A DNA stretch of 64,000 nucleotides from Cryoendolithus antarcticus (lineage: Eukaryota; Ascomycota; Dothideomycetes; Cladosporiales; Cladosporiaceae). The notes below the pieces were generated by a model. It made no database searches. It worked only from the letters and a program-made list of their open reading frames with translations, and was not told where the DNA came from. Positions 33,307 to 44,682 of this stretch are shown piece after piece. Every line of letters starts with the position of its first letter. Within the stretch, counting starts at the first letter, position 1. Both the position numbers and the translations under genes were made by a program. The stretch is taken from positions 682,001 to 746,000 of the forward strand of contig NAJO01000014.1 of assembly GCA_002077065.1 (NCBI GenBank), read 5' to 3'.

Positions 33307-34165
33307 ATACGACTGTCCAGTGCTGCTGATCACTCCGTACCTAGAGCCTTACCAGGTGAACCCCGATGGGCGATGCCCCGGGCTGTATGACCTATAACAG
33401 GCCTCGACTCGCGCCGTGAAGGCGATGCTCATCCAGACATGTGCTGGCCGCTAGATTGCAATGTCTCCCAGCCCGGACAATATAGACTCAGCTGTTTATG
33501 TCGACACCAGTGAAAGAGTTGACCATTGCAGTGGTTCCACCAATGTCTCCTGGCTCCGGGTGAGTAATAGCCCAGTTTGCGATTTCGGTATCAGCATCAA
33601 AGGGAGTGTATTCTGTGGGTCTCCGGCTCGAGTTCGCAGTAACACGCTCGAGGCCGTATGTGTAGACCATGAATGGTCCACTACCCACGATGCCAAAACA
33701 TCACTTGAGCATCTCTTCGTCTAGAAATGCGTTAGCTCTGTACCTACGAAGGGTCCCCTCCTGTGGTCTCGAAGCATAAGCATCAGCGCACTCGGACTCA
33801 CTCCTCCCGCAGGCGCTGTAGCGTCGCCACTGATGCATGGAATAGTGGATGGTAGCCCAAGACTGCGTCCAAACACATGGGGAGGGGAGGGACAGCCAAC
33901 GTACTAAGTTGGCCATCAGCTGCTGACGTGATCCTCAACGATGCGTGAGGGAGGTCTGGAATCACCAAGGGAGAGGCTTCCAGCTAAGGAGCCTTGGCTA
34001 TTATGGTCAGGAGGATGGATGTATTGAGTCATCGAGTATGTGTTAGCCGTGGGGCATGTAATCGTAGCACATACAACATCTACAAGTCAGCTCAAGGCTG
34101 TTAGCTATGCATTCGTCTCAGCAAATTGGGTGCAGGCCAGGCAAAAGGAGTCGCCGCTCTACTGC

Positions 34166-35523
34166 TCACGAGATGTGCACCTCAATGCAATCCTCATCCG
34201 CGACCTCTGAAGCGGACATCATATCATCTGGATCGAGGCGATCGCCGTCAAACTCCAGATAGACGGACTTCTCGGGTCCAATCCCGAATTGCTTTCTGAA
34301 AGCATTCGCCATCTTCGCGAACGTCGTAGTCTATCGCGAGTGTCAGTCAGTGCATTAATGCTTCGATCAGGAAGAGAACTTACAGGCTTGACCTTCAACT
34401 TCCAATCCCCAGTGGCCTTCGCCTTGAGTATGATCCGTATCAGTGCGTCGCCTTTGGCTTCCTGGTGTCCGGCTTCCTGCTCCCCATCACCCACAGTCTC
34501 CAGCTCCACCTCGCCTCGCTTGGCAGCTTCCTCCTTTGCAGTAAGCCTCTTCAGCTCCTCGAAGATCTCCGCATTCACGGCTTCCAGATGCACCTTGTCT
34601 GCGCCCTCCACACCTTCCGAACCCTTCAGAAAGACCGCACCTTCCTTGTCTACATCCAAACCCAGACTTCGGCACGTCGTGGCATCGTAGACTCGCCTCA
34701 TGTTGTGGATGAAGAAAATGCCTTGAATTTGTGCGGGAGTAAAGCCTTGTTTCCCGCACCAGGCATGTCGGACCTCTTGCAAACGCTGAGACAGTCTACG
34801 AATCACGCGCAGAGGCTTCGTGTCGGCTATTTGGGAAGTGATTAGTAGTTGAACTTCGGGATCCGGCTCTAGTGGTGGAGGAGGTGTCGGGAGATGGTTC
34901 GTGCTGGCGTGGAGCGGGAGATCTGTTGATGTACTTCGAACAAGTTTGTTTTGTCGCGCGCGTGCTTGACGGGCTAGGGCAGCGAACTCTGGGTCGGAGT
35001 CTTCCTCTGGAATCGGTGATGGTGACGGAGCCTTGCGCTCGCGACGTACTGGTGCGGGCGTTGGCTTTACTTCGTCCTCTGAAGAGTCGCCAAGCTCGAT
35101 CACGTCCGTCTTGGGGGCTGTATTTCCTCCACCAGCAGCCTCCCAGTTCCCTGACAGATTCCTCTGCTTCCTCGGTGACTTTCGCGCTGACTTTGGCACC
35201 TCATCTTCCTCCCCTTCGTCGCTGCCCTCCGCCCCCGCCGAAATGTCAACGCCACTCAGTAACTTCGCTGCATCGTTGCTATTGATCCTCCGCCTCTTAA
35301 GCGTTCCAGGCGACGTCTCCAACTTCACCTCGTCGCTCTTCCGCTTACTTGAGCTCCTTCTCTCCACCTTGGCAGCCTTCCGCTCCGCTTTCTCCTGCTT
35401 ACGTCTTTGTGACTCGGCGACAACGTCCTTGAACGATTCCGAGTGGCTGAAGAGGTCCTTGGGCTCAGCTGTGTCTGCTTCGGGCTCCTCTGCAGCCCAA
35501 GATGGCCGCTTGAAGAGCGACAT
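34166..35523 (-). CDS. Rad60/Esc2-type protein with SUMO-like domain
   Basis: Nuclear genome-stability factor of the Rad60 (fission yeast)/Esc2 (budding yeast)/NIP45 family, which works with SUMO-pathway enzymes. Exons 35523-34384 and 34330-34166 (minus strand) give 434 residues; the 53-nt intron (GTAAGT...GCGATAG) joins LKVKP to TTTFAKMANAFRKQFGIG. The C-terminal SUMO-like domain is therefore complete: KLKVKPTTTFAKMANAFRKQ, then SVYLEFDGDRLDPDDMMSA and DEDCIEVHIS. A first, weaker ubiquitin-like region may lie at residues 225-345 (VQLLITSQIADTKPLRVIRR). The N-terminal half is disordered, Lys/Arg/Ser-rich and acidic, with a SIM-like DVIELGDSSEDE. Family assignment rests mainly on the C-terminal domain. 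Confidence 0.85.
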
Positions 35524-35818
35524 CTATTCCGTAGTGTGGATGATGATCGCTGTATATTGCTTGAAGCAATAGCTCTGCGCACTTGCCTGGCTACCGCACA
35601 GTACGTAACGATACCGAGCGTTGCCTGAAGCTTGCCGTCGCTGGTAACAAGTCTGACTTCGCATACAACGTATGTTGACCACCCCCTCCCTCAGAAGCTA
35701 CGCCAAGATATTACGAGAGTCCGTGCATCAACGCGCAGTCACGTTACCTTGAAGTGCTTTCGATCGGACCTTGTGCCTTTACAATTGCATACTTCCAAAA
35801 AATCGTCAATAGCCAACG
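35524..35818. promoter_or_regulatory. shared promoter of Rad60-like gene and LSM6
   Basis: The 295 bases between divergent starts must contain both promoters. No specific site identified. Confidence 0.4.
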
Positions 35819-36197
35819 ATGAGTGCGGCACCTCAAGCGCCAAACGGTGCGAATGATTCGCGAGATCCGTCAGGCTTCTTGAGCGAGATCATCGGCGCAC
35901 CGGTCACAGTAAAGTTGAATTCGGGCGTGGTTTACAAGGGTATGCTCTACTACATTCGATGTAACAATGAGAGATATCTCCTGCTGACAACGGCAATAGG
36001 CGAGTTGCAATCAGTCGATGGCTATATGAACATCGCACTCGAGCAGACGAAGGAATTTGTCGATGGCAAGCTGAGAAGGAACTACGGAGATGCGTTTGTG
36101 AGAGGCAATAACGGTATGTTGCTGTTGAAGTGGTCCGAATACTGTTGTATTATCCTACTGACGACGCCTAGTGATGTACATCTCGGCGGACACATGA
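35819..36197 (+). CDS. LSM6: U6 snRNA-associated Sm-like protein LSm6
   Basis: Subunit of the Lsm2-8 (U6 snRNP) and Lsm1-7 (mRNA decay) rings. Exons 35819-35939, 36000-36113 and 36172-36197 give 86 residues; introns are 60 and 58 nt. The Sm1 motif reads FLSEIIGAPVTVKLNSGV, then YKGELQSVDGYMNIALEQ. The Sm2 motif is DAFVRGNNVMYISADT, with the RGNN RNA-contact loop. Without splicing, the frame runs on to 36247 and loses both motifs. The last exon supplies only eight codons plus the stop. Length is normal for the family; the N-terminal ~16 residues are a fungal extension. Confidence 0.95.
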
Positions 36198-36380
36198 GAT
36201 ATCGAATCTGGATGCGAGACAAGAAGACCGACGGGGCGTTGGATTAACATCTGCTCTCAGAGGAGGAGGGCCTTTGACGAGGACGCATGTACTATGTGCA
36301 TATGACTTGGCCGCTCGGGAATGAGCTCTCCAGCAGCGTGGCTGCGGAAGGGCTGCAAATTCAGGCAACAAGCCAGTCGA

Positions 36381-37418
36381 TCACGCTCCTGGTCGCTCAA
36401 CGCCAGTGAGATCAGGCCGGCCATCAGCAGGCACCTTGGTAGTCCAGACGACATACGTCGTTCCATGAACAGCCACCTCACCCTTCTCATTCACCTCCAC
36501 ATCCGGCGCATTAACCGCATCGTCAAACACCTTCCTCGTTTTCTGCCAGTCTCAGATTAGTCACGTCCATCTGAAAACTCCATATGGGAAGACTCACCTC
36601 CAGCTCCTCTCCCTCCAACCCAGCAATCTGGCTCAAAGTAGCAAACCTCTCCCACACCTTCTCCTTCTGCAGCCAAACAGCCCACTCCTCCCTCTCCTCC
36701 CCCAACGGCAGTGCAAACAGCGGATCCGCAGCGACCAGCAGACTCAACGGCGTAGTCTTGATCTGCTCGTCAAATACAGTCCGCCACTTCTCGTGCCGAA
36801 ACCGGGGCTCGTTGTCTTCGAACGACCAGATAAGATCGTGTAGCTTAGCTTCCCAGGGCGTGGCAGCGACGTGAGAGCGCGCTTCGTTGTAGTGCTCTAT
36901 GTTCCAGATTAAGCCTAGGGCGCCATGGGGCCGGAGGACGCGGTGGAGGGATTTGAGGGTTGAGGGGGTGGCGAACCAGTGGAAGGCCTGACCAGATGGA
37001 AGAGAGATACTTAGCTGCTGCTGTGATGCGTAGAGCGAAGCGTTTGGCTGTAAGATTGAGAACCACCTACCTGGGCAGCTATGATAGCGTCTACACTTTC
37101 GTCTTCGAATGGTAGAGTTTCAGCATCTCCATCCTCGACTTTCACACCCTTCAGTTCCTTCCCTTCCAACACTTCCCTCATGCCCCCGTGCGGCTCCACG
37201 GCCACGATCTCATACCCCTCCTCCCTCGCCGCGAGCAATTCCGTGAACTTGCCTGTCCCAGCCGCGAGATCTAGTACTTTCGCCCCGTGCACACCAGCCA
37301 CACGACATTGCTTCAGCAGTTCCTGAACAGACTTCGCTGGGTAGCTGGGGCGATGTTGGTCATAGGCTGAGGACTTTGCAAACCCATGGAGGGCGGAGGG
37401 TTTCAGGGTGGATGACAT
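36381..37418 (-). CDS. class I SAM-dependent methyltransferase
   Basis: Exons 37418-37071, 36987-36598 and 36542-36381 (minus strand) give 299 residues; introns are 83 and 54 nt. It shows the methyltransferase-11 type fold: motif I VLDLAAGTGKFTELLAA, motif II region EIVAVEPHGGMREVL, motif III DGDAETLPFEDESVDAIIAAQ, and AFHWFATPSTLKSLHRVLRPHGALGLIWN, the last restored by splicing. The family includes trans-aconitate methyltransferase and many uncharacterised fungal small-molecule methyltransferases. The substrate cannot be predicted. No targeting signal is seen, so it is probably cytosolic. The start at 37418 gives MSSTLKPSALHGFAKSSAYD; an in-frame upstream ATG at 37457 is less typical. Confidence 0.88.
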
Positions 37419-38976
37419 GGTCACAGTGATATACAGCGGAGATGCAAGGTCATGCACAGGTTATGCAAGTGAAGTTTGAGGCGAGTGGAAAGAGTAAATG
37501 CCAAGACTGTGAATTGCTCTCATAGCGCTTGCATGGAGATGATACTGAGACACAGCGCTACGCGCACATGCACGTCCGACATGCGAGCTTGAGACTGTGG
37601 GGCGGAGTGCACACCGGGCTTGAAGACTTCAGAATGGCACAGTTCTGATTCATTGCCATCAAGCCTTTTAGGAAGTCGGAGAATTCTCCACGTCCCCGAC
37701 ATCTCCTCTCCCTCCCGCATTGGCACGCGCGGCCTGAAGTCAATGCCAACGCGAAGGTAAGGAAGTACCCTCGTACCTCCGTGCCACCTACGCCTCCCTA
37801 GGCTCCCCACGACCCGAGAATTACAGTCATCACAGCTACACAGCAGTAGAGCACAGCACGTGTTGACGCCGTGCAACGCGGCTGGTGCATGGCCGGCAGC
37901 GATGATGCAACACAGACCTGAAATTGAAGAACTGAGATATGCTGGGGAAGACCCCTGCGATGAAAGGATGCGATTTGATGAATTTCTTGGATGCACGGAG
38001 CGGAAAGTTGCTGGATTGGTGAAGGTGGCTTTTCGCGTAGGCTGGGGAGATCGGCTTCGGTTGGTGCGAGGGCCGATGGGCTTGCATTGGATCGCGTTGT
38101 TGTTACTGAAACGATCTATAGATGAGAGAGTGCAGTTTATCTCAAAGGGCGTTGGAAGCGTGGATATACGCAGGAGAGGCAGTGTAGCAGCTCAAGAGGA
38201 GAGACACCTAGGCTGTGTTCTCATGCAAACTTGCTCGAACAGCGGTGTTCACGCCGCTGCCCATGCCGGTCTTTGAGACATCCCTGCCCTATTATGCCTT
38301 TCGTGTGCGTGCTTCTCGTAACGTCGCGGGCACCGACCGTCTAGCATGACCGTCTAGCATGGAGCAATCTCCTCTATTGTTGCTTACCAAGTGTGATTGT
38401 TCATAGTCACTGCTCCCGTGGCTGTGCATGCAACTCGCTGCGTTGCTGAGCTCCTCATCACCAGCACAACAACACCCGCTGCAAGCGCCGAAAAGTACAT
38501 GCAGGCTGCATATGTGTTTGTGGCGCCATCTCCAAAAAAGAGAGACTTTCTGCGGACGACGCCCGAGCGTGCAGGCTAGCTCCCGAATGGACGGTTTGGC
38601 CCTTGAAGGCAGGAACGCTTACTCCACCTCAAACTCAACACCTCTCTTGCTGAAGGCATTGTGCTGGCGACGACGAGTCTGACACTCACTCGTTTGTGTT
38701 AGACATTGTTCCTGCACCTGGCCTGACACCGGCCTGAGGTTGCGACCTGTATCGATAGCTTACGACCTCCGCTACACGTCCCACTTCGCCCATCAACCCC
38801 TTCTCCACCGCGAAAACACCTCCGGCCACTCGGGAGAGACGCGCACGTAATCACCAACTGTACATAATTGCACCGCACACTCAATTCTACTCATGTCGCA
38901 ATAACGCGGCAGCCTCGACGACCCTCACGACAGGCGGCATATCGTACACGCATACACCAACATCAACACCGGCTTC
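37419..38976. other. 1.6 kb intergenic
   Basis: Lies between divergent methyltransferase (-) and disordered-protein (+) genes. No convincing coding frame. A small 13-bp tandem duplication lies at 38335-38360. Confidence 0.45.
38335..38360 (+). repeat. 13-bp tandem duplication
   Basis: GACCGTCTAGCAT is repeated twice head to tail. It is probably a simple replication-slippage duplication. Confidence 0.7.
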
Positions 38977-41900
38977 ATGAAAAAGGCGTTCACCAAGAAT
39001 CCTTTTGTCCGCCGCCGGTCCTCGGGCAACGTGTTGGAAAGCACAGCAGAGATTGTTGAGGAGCCTGTGCAGTCCTCGTTCAAGGTGCTGGAGCGGCCCG
39101 ACAAGCGGATCACATTTGATGGCACCGACCGGCGAGCACAGTCGCAGGCTCGACTAAGTCAAGTGCGACCCTTCAATTCGCCTATACATAATCTCCGTGG
39201 GAAGAGTGCCGAGGACCTGGGCGCTGGGACGAACAGGTAAGTCGTACTGGATGCTCGACAGGCTGGGTGCACAAGGCTGACATACCTGCAGGGGTAGTGG
39301 CGGCACAACTAATTCAGGTTCGAGCGGGTACTTTGTCGATTCGTCTTCAGCATCGGCGCGGTATAGCAGTACTTCGACACTGCCGTCATCGTTAGATCAA
39401 GATCGAGAGCATCGGGAACGCGAAAGGGAGCGCGAAGAAGACGAGCTTTTTCCGAAGAAGCGGGCAACAGTGCCCATGCATTACACACCTTCGTCGCCGG
39501 CGGACCATTCCTTGCCTGCGCCGCCATCTTTCAGCTCGCGAGCTAGTCGAGCGTTCTCCTTTGGCTTGAAGAGCAAGCAAAACCAGCAGCAACTGCAACA
39601 GCCTGCAGTCTACACCCCAGCCGGCCCGAGTAGTCCTCTCAATGGCACTCCACAAAGTCCGATCAAATCGCACAGTCCGCCGCGCGAGCGAGCGATGACA
39701 ACAAGCAGCTACGCCAGCACTGCTGTGCCACCCCGATTAGACACAAAGCCCGATCTTGGCGCGACAGACTTCGGCAGCGATTTCGATACTAATATGTTTA
39801 GTTCGATCAAAGCCGATGACAGTCACCATAAGGCACTGCCACCGCCGCCTGTCAATGGCTTCCACCGTACTGTACGTTTTGTAAGTGACCATGGTGAAAG
39901 TGATGGTACTGATGAGCAGCGACAGGAGTCCGAACCAATGTTCCCTCCCAAATCATATTCTCGGACCGGATTGACGCCTTCGCCTGTGCAAGGGCAGCGG
40001 GGAGGTCGAGAAAGACCCGAGTCGCCTTACTCCTTTGATGGGCGGAACTCGAACGATGGACTGTTCTCCAGCTCCGCCGTCAGCTCACCTCTCGGTGAGA
40101 ATGCGCCAACATTCCCGCCATCAAGCAGCATCGCGCCTGCGTTCCTCGGAGGCGCGAAGCAGGGTTATGCACGAGTGCCGGATCGAAATGGGTCGCCTGG
40201 CTTCGAGCGCTTGTCGCAGGACAGCCGAGATGGTTTCACCGCGCAGACCGGGAAGGAAAGAGAGTACAGTAATGATGGCCGAGCTCCAGCGCGAGAGAAT
40301 GGCCGTCCGATCCGGAAGCCACTAGTTTTGAGAGACCCGCAAGAGTCTGCAAGAGAAGTCCAGAATGCATGGCGGAACGACAACCGCGCAGGGCCGTCGA
40401 GCAGCAGAACAGAGGTGCAATCTAGTGCTGGCACGATACGGAACGGTGCAACGAGCCCCGGTGACTCGGAAGGGGGCTCGCTTTGGGGCGCGGAGTCAAG
40501 CAACACAACGCCTCGAGCCGCGCGACTTCAACCACAAAGCACCCAGGATGAGTCCTTGTTTGATGTATCGCCATCTGGACCTCCCAGTCGTGCGGTCCGT
40601 CCAGTCTCGAATGCTCGCCAGTTCACTGCGAATGGCACGCCCAAGAAGATGACAAAGGCGCAGTTCGATCTGTTACAGCGCCGGGGAGACTCGAGCGGTG
40701 ACCACAGCGAAGAGGATACGCACTCTGGGGACGAGTACGACGATGAAGATGACGCCGAAAGAGCCAAGAAGGTGACTACTCAGCGACGGAAGCAAGAGGC
40801 GAACATGGCTATATACCGTCAGCAAATGAAGCGATCGACTGGAGGTGGACCAACAGACTTGCCTGGTGCAAGACCAGGTGTCGATCGGAACGCGTCTTCA
40901 ATGTCAGGACTGCACCTTGGGGGAATTGGAGGGACACCGCCGCCCGAGGCACTGAGAGGCAAGGATAGTAACGACGACGATGAGGATGTCCCGCTAGGTA
41001 TATTGCAAGCGCATGGCTTCCCAGGCGGCGCTCGCCCACCGACGCGTCTTGGCGAAGGATCTGGCTCGGTCGTGAACGGCGGTGCTGGACAAGGAAACCT
41101 GCCACCGTTCGCAAGGAGATTACCCGCGGATCCATACTTTGGTGCTGGAATAGTGAATCCTCCCAACCGCGAGTCCTTGGCGTTCAGCAGTAGCGCGTCG
41201 GCATACGGCGGCGGTTCGCCGCATCTCACGCCAATGGGTAATCCCATGCCCATGCCAGGCGGACATCCCGGAGGTTTGGTGGGCGTTATCGCAAGCGAGG
41301 AGAGCGCCAAGGCTGCACGAAGAGGGAGCCCGAATGCGAATGGCGGGTACAATATGCCGCTTCCGAACAACATGCCTCCGAGGACGATGTCGATGGGTAA
41401 TCTAGCGCCGCCCTCGATGTTTCCTGGAGGCATGCCACCAATGCCTGGTATGCCTATGATGAATCCTCAAGCCGACCAGGGTCAGCAGATGCAGCAGTTC
41501 ATGGCCATGCAGATGCAGTTCATGCAACAGATGATGGCAATGCAGCAGACGCAGATGGGTCAAGCCCCTCCCCAAGCGCCTTCTGGCAGCTTCCTCGGTG
41601 TGCCTGGCAGCATGGCTTCCCGGCCAGTGTCTATGGCGAGCCATGCACCTTCGTTCGTGCAACGACCGGAGCAAGGCCGCTCGATGACCATGCTCAACCC
41701 GCCTCCAGGCTGGGGCAATGTCCAGCAACCTCAACGACCCAATAGCTTCCAGCCTTTGTCAAACTACGCCCCCTCCGCCCATGGCCTGAACATGTACGGC
41801 GGCACTCCAGGCTACACGCCCTCCATCGCTCCGTCAGAACGCAGCAACATCGGCATGCCCTCACGCTACCGGCCCGTGCAGACCGGTGAAGGCAGCTCTA

Positions 41901-42178
41901 CCGCGAATGGCCGCTCACAGAGCATGACCAGCAGCATGACTCTGAATGCGTTGCAGAACCAGCAGCCTGTGACTCCTGCGCCAGAGGGCAAGAGCACTAT
42001 CAGAGTGATTGAGAAGGCGAAGGGAAGTCAGGGCAGGGCTGTGGAGAAGGCTGCTGATGAAGATGAAGAAGAGGGTTGGGCGGAGATGGCGAAGAAGCGG
42101 AACGAGAGTAAGTTCCGGTGGGGAAGAAAGAAGAGGGAGGACGGCGGGTTGGGGGAAATGTACAGGGGGCTTGACTGA
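38977..42178 (+). CDS. large disordered Met/Gln/Pro-rich protein
   Basis: Exons 38977-39236 and 39292-42178 give 1,048 residues; the 55-nt intron has a GTAAGT donor and CTGCAG acceptor. The N-terminus MKKAFTKNPFVRRRSSGN is basic. Most of the protein is Ser/Pro/Gly-rich and disordered. There is an acidic block (DDEDDAERAKK, about 40735-40775) and then a Met/Pro/Gly-rich stretch. At 41480-41570 a Met/Gln tract (QMQQFMAMQMQFMQQMMAMQ) resembles prion-like low-complexity domains. The C-terminus has a conserved-looking basic/acidic end (DEDEEEGWAEMAKKRNESKF). No enzymatic domain is seen and I do not recognise a named family. Likely a scaffold or RNA-granule type protein, which is a guess from composition. 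Confidence 0.82.
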
Positions 42179-42686
42179 TTGATGGAACGCGGGTTGAAGT
42201 GGACGACACAGTCATCGGCTCAGATGGACTGCGCCGTTTGAGTAGAAGGGTGCTGCTATTGTACATATCGCCGAGGGCGCGCACAAAACGGAGTAGGCAC
42301 AGGGCTGGACTGGGAAAATAAAAGAAGGCTTTGAGCGGGACTTGGTCGGTGTGACAGCGAGCGTTTGGCGTACGGGGACGCTGACTTTGTGGAAAAGAAC
42401 GTAGGTAAACATAATCTATCTTGCCCTTGCGGACTGGCATAGTATTCATCACGTTTCTTGTCTAATTCGGGTTCACCCAAAAGAGAGGGGCAGGCAACAC
42501 AGCGCAACGCATGGTATGGAGGAAGGAGCGATACGTGTTGGTACTGCTGCCTCCAACTCTACCTGGGCCTCACTTCCTTGCCACCAATACCACGACACTG
42601 TCTTCTCACGCTCACAGCTCAATCATCACCCGATTGCCTTAGGCGTACTGCCATCTTCAAGACAGCTCTCCTTCACTCCCATCAAC
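42179..42686. other. intergenic, MND1 promoter
   Basis: Contains the 3' UTR of the disordered-protein gene and the upstream region of MND1. Nothing else supported. Confidence 0.45.
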
Positions 42687-43451
42687 ATGGTAGGTCACCG
42701 CCGAATCTCCCCTTGTCCACCATTCCCAGCTAAACATTATCCGCAGGCGCCCAAAACAAACTGCAACCCCCTCAAGCTAGCCTCAATCCTCACGTACATC
42801 CAAGCTTCGAGAGTCGCCCACAATATCAAAGACCTTGAGAAGCATCTCCCCTCAGTTGCCTCGATCAATGGCATGCAAGTCAAGGGTTCGTCTCTCGCCT
42901 CTCCCCTCACCTTACGCTACTAACAAACGCCGTCAGATTACATCCAAGCCCTCTCCGACGACTCCAAAATCCGTGTCGAGAAAATCGGCTCCGGAAACTG
43001 GTACTGGAGTTTCCCTTCCGAGGAGAAACAGCAGGTTGAGAAGAACCTTGCTGAAGCAAAAGCCGCGCACGCGAAAGCTGAAGCCGTTGTGGCGGATCTG
43101 CAGGCGAAAGTTTCGGCTGCGCAGGAGCAGCAGCAGGCTGATGCTGAGGAGGAGGATGAGGGTGGCGAGAGCCGTGAGGTGTTGGGTGAGAGGAAGGCGA
43201 AGTTGCAAGGTGAGCTTGCGGTGTTGAGGAAAGAACTGGCTGGGTGTGGGGATGCCGATCCGACGATTCTGGAGAAGAAGAGGGAGGAGATTGGGAAGTT
43301 TAAGCAGGATGTTGAGACGCATAGCGATGCAATTATCAACATGGAGGCTTGGATGGTTGATGTGGGTGGTGATGAGTATATGTGTGGGAAAAGGAGGGAG
43401 TTATATGGGGATCAGCTGGATGAGGAGAGTTGTATGTTGAAGGAGATCTGA
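42687..43451 (+). CDS. MND1: meiotic nuclear division protein Mnd1
   Basis: Partner of Hop2 that promotes Dmc1/Rad51 strand exchange in meiosis. Exons are 42687-42689 (only the ATG), 42747-42885 and 42937-43451, giving 218 residues; introns are 57 and 51 nt. The first intron directly follows the start codon and has a GCTAAAC branch point; the second uses an unusual GTTCGT donor. The winged-helix N-terminus reads KLASILTYIQASRVAHNIKDLEK, then ASINGMQVKDYIQAL and RVEKIGSGNWYWSFP, which is diagnostic. A long Glu/Lys/Ala coiled coil follows (EEKQQVEKNLAEAKAAHAKA onward), ending in the short C-terminal helical region. Length matches yeast and human Mnd1. Its presence implies a meiotic programme. 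Confidence 0.95.
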
Positions 43452-43757
43452 GCGGTCGGGGTGGAAGACTAGGTGTTACCGATGGCGATTTCGCTGAGGC
43501 TGACGATGGAAGATTGCTGTGTTCTTCGATATCCTGCAAATGAGAATCTGGAAGGGGTGTTCTGGACTTGGCTCGAACATACCGAATAGCTATAGTTGTC
43601 GGACGTGTGCGGATGAGCAGACTAGATCCACATTTCGACCCCATGCAGCGTGCCCCGCTCCACGCTCACTCTCCGCCTTCCGTCGCCATCGCTCCTGGAC
43701 CTTAGTGAGGAACTCTTCATTAAAGCTGCCCGTCGTTCATGTGCTGGACGGGAGTCT
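43452..43757. other. short intergenic region
   Basis: Lies between the end of MND1 and the frame-broken relic. No coding signal. Confidence 0.4.
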
Positions 43758-44682
43758 TCACGCCGCGGCCTCCCTCGACATTGGTGTAGGGCGGGACGGT
43801 ATCTCCGCGATGGGTCCGATCTGAAGCGACTTGACGCCGTCAGACTTCATGTGCCGGTCGTATGCCTTGTCCAGCTTCTTGCGATCTTTCGTGCGGAAGC
43901 TGTACAGATACGTCGACTTCGCAAGATGGAGAAACTTCGCTCGGTACAGTCTCCAGTACTTGGTCCGCAGACCCGTTGGGCCGGCCAGATCCCCTCGAAG
44001 TCGACGCTCTTATTCGCGTGGTAGAAGGTCTGCTTCGAGATGGTGAGAGAGAACTCGTCGAAGAGAGCGAGCAGCAGAATGCGGATGTCATGGTTCGATG
44101 CATTGCTCCCCGCCTCCTGACCGCCGGAATGCTTGATGAGGAGTTTTCACAGCCTACACAGAGTCAGCATTAGGGCATGAGAGATTGTCCAGGGTGAGTG
44201 CTCGTACAAGCTTGAGGAATTGTACGGTCTGGTGCTTGTTAACACCTGGGTACCTGCCGAAGTGTTCGCGTAACTGATTGTAATTGGTTTGATTGACGGT
44301 GGGCTGGGCGTGGATGAAGCCGTTGAATTCCTTATCGTCCAGGTACCCGACCTTGAAGCTGTAACCGTCCGCGATACGATCAGGTTCTTTGGTGGGGTCG
44401 ATCCCACTCTGCGTCCTGTACACCAGGTGGGTGTCGGCGAAGCGCGACAGGGGGACTCTCAGCTTGTGCACGATTGTCTGCTTCGATGCGCCGGGCAATC
44501 GCAGTCGCATTGGCCCATTCCTCGTTGGACCACCTCTCCTTGCTGCTTTTGTTGTATGGTTTGAGGAAGGGATTGTAGAGGGGCTTGTGGAGAGGGCCGA
44601 AGGCTCCGATAGCGGCTCTCATTCTGTCAATGGCGCGGAGGCGGCGGTCGCGGAGAGCTGCGAGCTGATTGAAGCGATCCAT
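43758..44682 (-). pseudogene. frame-broken gene relic of unknown family
   Basis: Minus-strand sequence keeps protein-like composition through four segments in changing frames. From 44682: MDRFNQLAALRDRRLRAID to about 44490. Then another frame, with VHKLRVPLSRFADTHLVY and VGYLDDKEFNGFIHAQP, to about 44208. Next a segment with HDIRILLLALFDEFSLTISK (about 44090-43985), and last one with KYWRLYRAKFLHLAKSTYLY ending at a TGA at 43758. An intron (GTACGA to TCAG, 91 nt) could bridge the second and third, but the first-second and third-fourth shifts have no usable splice sites. The simplest reading is a decayed gene with at least two frameshifts; sequencing error or an unusual intron pattern are alternatives. 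Family not recognised. Confidence 0.5.

Larger units (their letters stand above)
31780..34165. other. 2.4 kb gene-free region
   Basis: No frame shows convincing coding content. A 208-codon minus-strand frame (31924-32550) is Arg/Ser-rich with no domain. A short minus-strand frame at 33488-33688 has protein-like composition but no start context or splice partners, so it may be a relic. A 19-bp direct repeat pair lies at 33030 and 33288. Confidence 0.45.

Noticed and set aside
33488..33688. Short minus-strand frame with protein-like sequence (FMVYTYGLERVTANSS)
   Set aside because: Only 66 codons, open in other frames too, no exon partners; may be a relic but cannot be supported.
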